From contig JBMONO010000006.1 of assembly GCA_049323655.1 (NCBI GenBank), forward strand, positions 1-64,000: a stretch of 64,000 nt of DNA, read 5' to 3'. Every line of letters begins with the position of its first letter. Position 1 is the stretch's first letter. The stretch comes from DB1 sp049323655 (GTDB lineage: Bacteria > Desulfobacterota > Desulfobulbia > Desulfobulbales > SURF-16). A program made the translations under genes and the position numbers. Below, one piece after another: positions 58,795 through 64,000 of this stretch. The notes under the pieces were generated by a model. The model saw nothing but the letters and a program-made list of their open reading frames with translations. It ran no database searches and was not told where the DNA came from.

Positions 58795-61185
58795 ATGGAC
58801 CATGCAATCTTTGCCCGCCAGAACAGCGCGGATGCACCGGCGCCGACCCTCGACGACTGCCTCGCCCTGCTGGCAATCGACCCCGCCGATGTCAGACAGC
58901 TGCCCTTCATCCGGGGTGATGTCACCGCCGGCACGGAAAATGAGCTGCAGGTGGCGGTGGCGGGGAACAGAAACGAGGTCGACCTGCCGCTCACCATCGA
59001 GGCCTCAAGCTACTACGCCAACATCTTCCGCCGGGCCAAATCCGGGGACATGTCGTGGCAGACCGGCCGCAACCTTGACCGGTATCTCACCGAAAACAGG
59101 GACAATATCTGGGAAAATTCCTGGGTGCGTTTTCCCTATCACCGGCTGAACGACACGGCGCGCGCCGTGCTGCATGACGACCTGCGGGCCGACAAAAGCA
59201 CGACAAACGGCAGTCTGCGCAATGACAGCTCGCAATTTTTCTTCCATGCCAAGGGCGAGCCCTGGCTGCGAATACCGGTGAGCTACCTGCTCAAACTCGC
59301 CCTGGCCGATCTGCTGGGTGAAAGCGTTGCCCTGGGCGAAGGCCTGCTGGTCGCCGGGCGCCGGCTCATGGATCACTTTCTCAACGACAACACCTCGCCG
59401 GAGACCACTTCCTTTTACGTCGTTGCCGGCAGAAACAGCGCAACCATCGGCAACGGCGTGGCCCGGGAAACGGCGAAACGCTACCTGTTCAGCCAGTTGC
59501 TGCTTTCCTACGCCAACCGGAAATTCGGCATCGAGGAACACGGCCAGCAGGCCCTGCTCTTCTTCTCCCCTCATCCGCCCATCCGGCAGCGCCAGCTCAA
59601 TGCCGCCATCTCCGACTCCTTCTACCGTGAACTGTTCATGAGCCCCTGCCTGTCCGGCTGGGACAACGGCGAGGAAAAACATCGGTACATGGCGCTCTGC
59701 CATCAGGTGCTGAGCCGCAGTCATATGAACGCGGTCATGAAGCTGCGCGAGGCCGGCATCGTCACCACCAATCTCGTCGTCCTCCCCCACACCTCCAACA
59801 TCAGCCTGGCCAACAACGGCACCCATGTCAGCCTGGGCAGCAGAAAACTGACCGGGCTCATGCAGGATCCGGGATCCGGCTTTACCGCGGCCCATGAAAA
59901 ATATCTCGGCGATCTGGGGGCCAAGATCATGGAGCACTTTCTGCCGCTCTTTGTCGGCACTTACTCCGCCGCCCCCTATCGCCTGGCCTTCGAGGATTTC
60001 CACCCGGAAACGGCGCTCGGCTTTCTGCCCCACCAGCTCGATTACACCCATTTGCGCATGTTCTGGCGACGCTGGAAAAAAAAGGCACGCAACCGCCTCT
60101 GCGGTCATGCCCTCACCCCCTTCGGCCCTTTGCGTGTCGATACCTTGCTGCGTCGAATTTTTCGCCTGCATGGCGATTTTCTGCCGGATTTTCGTCTGAT
60201 GGATTATCCGGTCTCCCTGCTTTCCACCCAGACCAACTGCTGCCAGAACGGCCTGCTCGGCAACGATGAGCGGCTCAAGGAGGACCTCGACTCTCTTGGG
60301 GTTTTTGACAAACGGATGGCTCTTTATCAGCTCATCCGGCTGCGCCAGCATCGGGTCATGGGCTTCACCGGCTTTGAGGCGCGCTTCTACTCGCTCTTTT
60401 CGGGCTTTGCCGATGATCTCGGCCAGGCCGCGGATCTGCAGATGCTGCTCACCGCCCTGACCTACAAACTCATTGTCCGCGATCGCCTCGACCATAACCG
60501 CATCCCCGGCATTCCCTTTGTTGAAAGCGAACGCCGTCAGATCCTCTTTGCCGCCGCCGTCGGGCTGCCCACCTTTTTCGTCCGCCGCGACACGACCAAC
60601 GCACTGCTGCTCCGCATCCTCCGCCTGACCGAAAACGTGCGGCCCAGCCGCCGTTATCCCGGTTATCTTCGGGTTTCTATCCGGGAATACCTGCTCGCTC
60701 TGCTGCGTTTCATCCAAGCAGAGGGAGCGGATCTGATCGATCTGCTGGCCATGCAGGAAACCCTTGCCGATCTCGACAACCGGCTGCGCCATCCCGACCA
60801 GGGGGTCTGCGGCCGGTTGGTGCGGGCCATCACCGGCTCCTCTTCGCCGGCGCGGGAGGCCCCCTTCACCATGGCCGCCCATGATTTCAACGTCGCGGCG
60901 GAAGGCTATTACCGCAGGGATCTGCGTCTGGCGCAGATAAAAGAGGCATGGGACATTTTCGCAGCCGATGTGCGCGCCATGGCCGATGGCATCACGTTGC
61001 TTCCTCTGGAATACCGCACCCTGCTCTATGAACTCACCAATGACAAGGATCCGGACCGCTTTCTCCGCCAGTGCGCTGACGAGCTGAGCGCAGAGTCGCT
61101 CCCGCTCTCCCGGACAACCACCCTCCTTCGCCTCCTGCTGCTCAGTGTCGCCACTGACGCCAAAAGAGAGGCAAGCGGAACGTAA
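58795..61185 (+). CDS. Large protein of unknown function upstream of psd
   Basis: This 796-residue protein has no domain I recognise. It contains DLPLTIEASSYYANIFRRAKSG, FFFHAKGEPWLRIPVSYLLKLALADLLG, VVAGRNSATIGNGVARETAKRY, ALLFFSPHPPIRQRQLNAA and LPHTSNISLANNGTHVSLGSRKL, so it is soluble, mixed alpha/beta and without signal peptide. GGAGG lies nine bases before the ATG at 58795; an ATG two codons earlier is too close. It is followed 10 bp later by a phosphatidylserine decarboxylase gene with its own site, which suggests a lipid-related operon. Confidence 0.85.
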   Translation: MDHAIFARQNSADAPAPTLDDCLALLAIDPADVRQLPFIRGDVTAGTENELQVAVAGNRNEVDLPLTIEASSYYANIFRRAKSGDMSWQTGRNLDRYLTENRDNIWENSWVRFPYHRLNDTARAVLHDDLRADKSTTNGSLRNDSSQFFFHAKGEPWLRIPVSYLLKLALADLLGESVALGEGLLVAGRRLMDHFLNDNTSPETTSFYVVAGRNSATIGNGVARETAKRYLFSQLLLSYANRKFGIEEHGQQALLFFSPHPPIRQRQLNAAISDSFYRELFMSPCLSGWDNGEEKHRYMALCHQVLSRSHMNAVMKLREAGIVTTNLVVLPHTSNISLANNGTHVSLGSRKLTGLMQDPGSGFTAAHEKYLGDLGAKIMEHFLPLFVGTYSAAPYRLAFEDFHPETALGFLPHQLDYTHLRMFWRRWKKKARNRLCGHALTPFGPLRVDTLLRRIFRLHGDFLPDFRLMDYPVSLLSTQTNCCQNGLLGNDERLKEDLDSLGVFDKRMALYQLIRLRQHRVMGFTGFEARFYSLFSGFADDLGQAADLQMLLTALTYKLIVRDRLDHNRIPGIPFVESERRQILFAAAVGLPTFFVRRDTTNALLLRILRLTENVRPSRRYPGYLRVSIREYLLALLRFIQAEGADLIDLLAMQETLADLDNRLRHPDQGVCGRLVRAITGSSSPAREAPFTMAAHDFNVAAEGYYRRDLRLAQIKEAWDIFAADVRAMADGITLLPLEYRTLLYELTNDKDPDRFLRQCADELSAESLPLSRTTTLLRLLLLSVATDAKREASGT

Positions 61186-61195
61186 GGGAGAAACA

Positions 61196-62197
61196 ATGCA
61201 CCAGTATATTGAACGAACCAACCGACAGGTCATCACCGAGGAGCTGTTCGGGGACAGAATCATCACCTTTCTCTATTCCCGGGGCCGGGAAAAGGCGCCC
61301 ACCCTCTTTCGCCTGGCCACCGGCGCCCGGATGTCGAGTCTGCTCGGTTATCTGAACTTTGACCTGCCGCTGGCCCGCACCATCATCGGCAACCGCCGTT
61401 TTCTCCTGAAAAACGGCGTCCGGGCCGAGGAATGCCTGATCCCGCCGGAGGGATTGACCACGCCGCGGGCGATCTTTGAACGCAAGATTCGCTACTGGAA
61501 ATACCGGCCCATGCCGGAGGAGGATGACGCCATTGTCTCACCGGCCGACGCCCGCATGCTCTGCGGTTCGCTCGACGAGGAGAGTCTCTTCTTTCTCAAG
61601 GGAAATTTTTTCCGTTATGAAGAGCTGCTGGGAACGGCGAAAAGGATCTGGCTCAGCGCCTTTCGCCAGGGCGATTGCGCCATTTTCCGGCTGACCCCGG
61701 ACAAATATCATTACAACCATCTGCCGGTCAGCGGTTATATAGTGGATTTCTACGAAATAAGCGGCGCCTACCACTCCTGCAACCCCGGCGCGGTGGTGGA
61801 AATGGTCACCCCTTACTCCACCAACAAACGGGTGGTGACCATTATCCAGACCGATGTGCCGGGCGGCAGCCGGGTCGGCCTGGTCGCCTTTATCGAGGTG
61901 GTGGCCATGATGATCGGCGAGGTCGTCCAGTGTTACAGCGACGCCATCGGCTACGAAAACCCGGTGGCCATGGAGTCAGGCCTGTTTGTCAAAAAAGGAC
62001 AGCCGAAAAGCCTGTTCCGGCCGGGCAGCAGCACCGACATCGTTCTCTTTCAGAAAGGCCGGATGACCTTTGCCGAGGATCTTGTCGCCCAGATGCGGCG
62101 TCGCGATGTCATGAGCCGCTTCACCATGGGTTTCGGCGGTCAGTTGGCCGAGGTCGAGGTTCAGGTCCGCTCCCTGATCGGCAGAAAAAATTCCTAA
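61196..62197 (+). CDS. psd: Phosphatidylserine decarboxylase, long form
   Basis: This 333-residue proenzyme has VSPADARM near 115, KYHYNHLPVSGYI with catalytic His residues, and the cleavage motif RPGSSTDIVLF with Gly277-Ser278. Self-cleavage there forms the pyruvoyl alpha chain. AAGGGAG precedes the ATG. It differs from the short decarboxylase at 34272, so the genome has two routes to phosphatidylethanolamine or the enzymes differ in substrate. It lies between the unknown 796-residue protein and an Lgt-like protein. Confidence 0.93.
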   Translation: MHQYIERTNRQVITEELFGDRIITFLYSRGREKAPTLFRLATGARMSSLLGYLNFDLPLARTIIGNRRFLLKNGVRAEECLIPPEGLTTPRAIFERKIRYWKYRPMPEEDDAIVSPADARMLCGSLDEESLFFLKGNFFRYEELLGTAKRIWLSAFRQGDCAIFRLTPDKYHYNHLPVSGYIVDFYEISGAYHSCNPGAVVEMVTPYSTNKRVVTIIQTDVPGGSRVGLVAFIEVVAMMIGEVVQCYSDAIGYENPVAMESGLFVKKGQPKSLFRPGSSTDIVLFQKGRMTFAEDLVAQMRRRDVMSRFTMGFGGQLAEVEVQVRSLIGRKNS

Positions 62198-62205
62198 TAA
62201 AGACA

Positions 62206-62336
62206 AACCCGTAAAAAGTCTTTTTTCACCACAGAGCGCACCGAGGACACAGAGAAAACATATTTAGATACAATTAGTTATCTCCGTGCACCCTGCGGTC
62301 TCCGTGGTTAATTTTCAGTTTTCACGAAATCATCAA
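62206..62336. repeat. Dispersed palindromic repeat family A, copy after psd
   Basis: Starting AAACCCGTAAAAAGTCTTTTTTCACCACAGAGCGCACCGAGGAC and ending GGTCTCCGTGGTTAATTTTCAGTTTTCACGAAATCATC, with centre CAATTAGTTA. It separates psd from the Lgt-like gene. Confidence 0.85.
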
Positions 62337-62351
62337 AAAAAGGTGATCATC

Positions 62352-63410
62352 ATGACAAACGGCCTTTTTCTCTCCCTGCTCTTTTGCACCTTCGCCCCGC
62401 TGCTTTTTCTGGCCTGCCGGGTACTGCCCGGTGAAAAATGGCAGATCGCCGCCGCCATCCCCACCCGCAAAGAGATGATGGACGGTCAGTGCCGCTGGCG
62501 CGGCTGCAACCTCACATTTTACGGTATCCTGCTCGCCACCGGCGGCTGCCTCGGCGTCCTGGTCTTTGCCTTTCTTCTCGCCGCGGCCGGCCATGCCGGA
62601 ACCACCATCATTTTCCTCAGCGGCGTCATCCTCTTTTTTTCCGTCATTGCCGCAAAAGTCATCGCACGAGTCGTGGAAAAGAAAAAGAACACGCTGACCG
62701 TGGCCGGCGCTGCGACAACCGGCCTCTTTCTGGCCCCGCTTGCCGTATTCCTCCACAACCGCTTTCTTGTCAGTGGCAGCGATCCAATCCTGCTCATGCC
62801 GGTGATGGCGGCACTCTCCACCGGTTATCTCATCGGCGAAGGGACAGGCAGGCTGGCCTGTCTCAGTTTCGGCTGCTGTTACGGCAAACCGCTGGCAACA
62901 ACGGGAAAATGGATGCAACGGTTGCTTACCCCCATTGCCTGCACCTATCAGGGCGAGACCAAAAAAATCTCCTATGCCTCGGGCTTAAGCGGAGTGCCGG
63001 TGGTGCCGGTGCAGGCGCTGACCTCGTTTTTCTTTGTCGTCACCGGTCTTGTCGGCATCCATCTCTATCTGAACGGTCGTTCCGCCTCTGCCTTTGGCCT
63101 GACCGCCATTTTTGCCATGACATGGCGGCTGCTGTCGGAACGATGGCGAGCCGACTATCGGGGCCAGAGCCGGTTCAGTGCCTACCAGATCATGGGCCTC
63201 ATCAACATCGTTTTCATTCTCTTTCTCCTGCTGATTCTTCCGGCAACGCCGGTGAAAACCCTTCGCTTCCAGGAAGGGCTGGCCGCCCTGTGGACCCCCT
63301 GGACCCTGCTCTCTTTCCAGGGGTTGTGGCTTGCCCTCTTTCTGCGAACCGGTCTGAGCCGGGTCACCGGCTCAACCATCTCGTTTCATGTCAGGCACGA
63401 AGAAATCTGA
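62352..63410 (+). CDS. Lgt-like prolipoprotein diacylglyceryl transferase family membrane protein
   Basis: This 352-residue membrane protein has about eight hydrophobic segments and the motif LIGEGTGRLACLSFGCCYGKP at 160-180, matching the Lgt/GTase-like core (GRxGNFxxGCCYGxP in the Lgt family). The usual N-terminal His-Gly motif is not clear, so it may be a diverged lipid transferase rather than the essential Lgt. AGGTGA precedes the ATG. Its location after a phosphatidylserine decarboxylase supports lipid chemistry. Confidence 0.8.
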   Translation: MTNGLFLSLLFCTFAPLLFLACRVLPGEKWQIAAAIPTRKEMMDGQCRWRGCNLTFYGILLATGGCLGVLVFAFLLAAAGHAGTTIIFLSGVILFFSVIAAKVIARVVEKKKNTLTVAGAATTGLFLAPLAVFLHNRFLVSGSDPILLMPVMAALSTGYLIGEGTGRLACLSFGCCYGKPLATTGKWMQRLLTPIACTYQGETKKISYASGLSGVPVVPVQALTSFFFVVTGLVGIHLYLNGRSASAFGLTAIFAMTWRLLSERWRADYRGQSRFSAYQIMGLINIVFILFLLLILPATPVKTLRFQEGLAALWTPWTLLSFQGLWLALFLRTGLSRVTGSTISFHVRHEEI

Positions 63411-63425
63411 TAAAAAGCGCCTGCC

Positions 63426-63555
63426 AAACCCGTAAGATTTTTTTTTTCGCCACAGAGCGCGCTGAGAGCGCAGAGAAAAAATCTTTAATACAATCAGTTA
63501 TCTGTGGGTGTTCTGCGGTCTCTGCGGGTAATTTTCAGTTTTCACGAGACCATCA
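63426..63555. repeat. Dispersed palindromic repeat family A, copy at the right end
   Basis: Starting AAACCCGTAAGATTTTTTTTTTCGCCACAGAGCGCGCTGAGAGC and ending GCGGGTAATTTTCAGTTTTCACGAGACCATCAC. The final GAGACCATCA matches the end of family B copies, so the two families share an edge. Confidence 0.85.
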
Positions 63556-64000
63556 CGCTTCGAGGAGATGCCTGTCAACCGCCAGACGGCAGGTTCCCTT
63601 TTCCAGGCAGCCCAGGCAGGCGTTTTCAACAAGCGTGAGGGGAGAGCGGCGGCTGTTGCCCATCCAGGCAATAGCGAATCTGCTGTGGAGATTGCCCTTG
63701 GCCGTCCTTTTCAGAATGGCGATGGAGCGGGAGACGTCTTCCATTGTATAGAGACGCGGACCGGCCTCGATCAGCAGTACCGCAGCGCTCAGACTGAGCA
63801 GGCCGAAGCGTTTTTTTTCACCATTGCGATCAGTTGCCAGGATAAACCCCTGCTCCCGCTCTCCATGGTCATAGAGAGTCGCGATAGCGTGATTGAATTT
63901 GTCGATAATCTCTTCCACCTCTGAACAGAGTCGCGCCATTGCCCCCTTGGCAAGCACAGCGCCGGCGAAAAAATCATCGCCGCCGAGATGGCCGGCAAAA
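63553..64000 (-). CDS. C-terminal part of a GGDEF-type protein, cut by the window edge
   Basis: The minus-strand frame entering from the right edge contains LGGDDFFAG, a GGDEF-like active-site loop of the GGDD form, followed by about 145 residues (FNHAIATLYDHGEREQGFILATDRNGEKKRFGLLSLSAAVLLI) and a Cys-containing end (ENACLGCLEKGTCRLAVDRHLLEA). Proteins of this type usually make or sense cyclic di-GMP. The N-terminal sensor and true start are outside the window. Confidence 0.8.
   Translation of the reverse strand, partial: FAGHLGGDDFFAGAVLAKGAMARLCSEVEEIIDKFNHAIATLYDHGEREQGFILATDRNGEKKRFGLLSLSAAVLLIEAGPRLYTMEDVSRSIAILKRTAKGNLHSRFAIAWMGNSRRSPLTLVENACLGCLEKGTCRLAVDRHLLEA

Noticed and set aside
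59005..61266. 753-codon minus-strand open frame
   Set aside because: It is antisense to the 796-residue gene. The plus-strand frame has a GGAGG site and tight spacing to psd. The minus frame has neither, although I cannot exclude it fully because the plus-strand protein is also unrecognised.
1..64000. tRNA, rRNA, insertion sequences, integrases, prophage genes, riboswitches
   Set aside because: I looked for the usual T-loop pattern, rRNA blocks, transposase catalytic motifs and flanking inverted repeats and found none that I could support. Small or degenerate cases could be missed by eye.

Overview
The window looks like a GC-rich Desulfobacterota chromosome, probably a Desulfobulbales-type anaerobe. 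The evidence is the futalosine menaquinone genes (mqnB, mqnD), a GAK-type ATP-grasp/kinase/CofD-like locus, a Rieske/cytochrome b/molybdopterin oxidoreductase cluster, and many dispersed intergenic palindromes with CACAGAG/CTCTGTG arms. No rRNA, tRNA, transposase, integrase or phage gene was recognised.

Positions 1 to about 24,100 are a defence island built around a type III-A CRISPR-Cas system, almost all on the minus strand. From right to left it holds: cas6 with a CARF protein ending in a winged-helix-like domain (24043-21990); a CARF-adenosine deaminase (Cad1-like) translationally coupled to a Nudix hydrolase (21715-19122); a plus-strand Phd/VapC pair; cas10-csm2-csm3-csm4-csm5 (18121-11811) with intact HD, GGDD and Csm3 Asp; an orphan HicB-like ORF; a ParE-type toxin-antitoxin pair; a Csm6/Csx1-like CARF-HEPN RNase (10853-9570); an orphan HigA; a MazEF pair; a Csx20-like ring nuclease (8331-7924); about 750 bp of nested 9-bp repeats; a Card1/Can2-like CARF nuclease (6953-5805); a VapBC pair; a PEGA lipoprotein; cas1 and two tandem cas2 genes; and an array of at least 30 identical 35-bp repeats running off the left edge.

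The proposed logic of the island is that Cas10 makes cyclic oligoadenylate when a transcript is recognised. Up to four CARF proteins (HEPN RNase, PD-(D/E)XK nuclease, adenosine deaminase, wHTH/ring-nuclease-like protein) then respond, and Csx20 and/or the Crn1-like domain turn the signal off. The spacers fit RNA targeting: read on the plus strand they resemble sense coding sequence, while the array appears to be transcribed from the minus strand.

From 24.4 to 49 kb the content is mostly housekeeping: two Hsp20 chaperones, a cyclic-nucleotide-binding sensor, the molybdopterin/Rieske/cytochrome b module, coaD-rsmD, asd-leuA, psd, ilvN-ilvB, mqnD-mqnB, panD-panC, xseA, a heterodimeric ABC exporter, a glycosyltransferase and an LpxH-like phosphatase. 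From 49.6 to 51.2 kb there is a run of very small genes. From 51.4 to 58.5 kb lies a GAK-type locus with a PhoU-phosphotransferase fusion and a conserved-looking PHP-like protein. From 58.8 to 63.4 kb an unrecognised 796-residue protein precedes a second phosphatidylserine decarboxylase and an Lgt-like membrane protein. A GGDEF-type domain is cut by the right edge.
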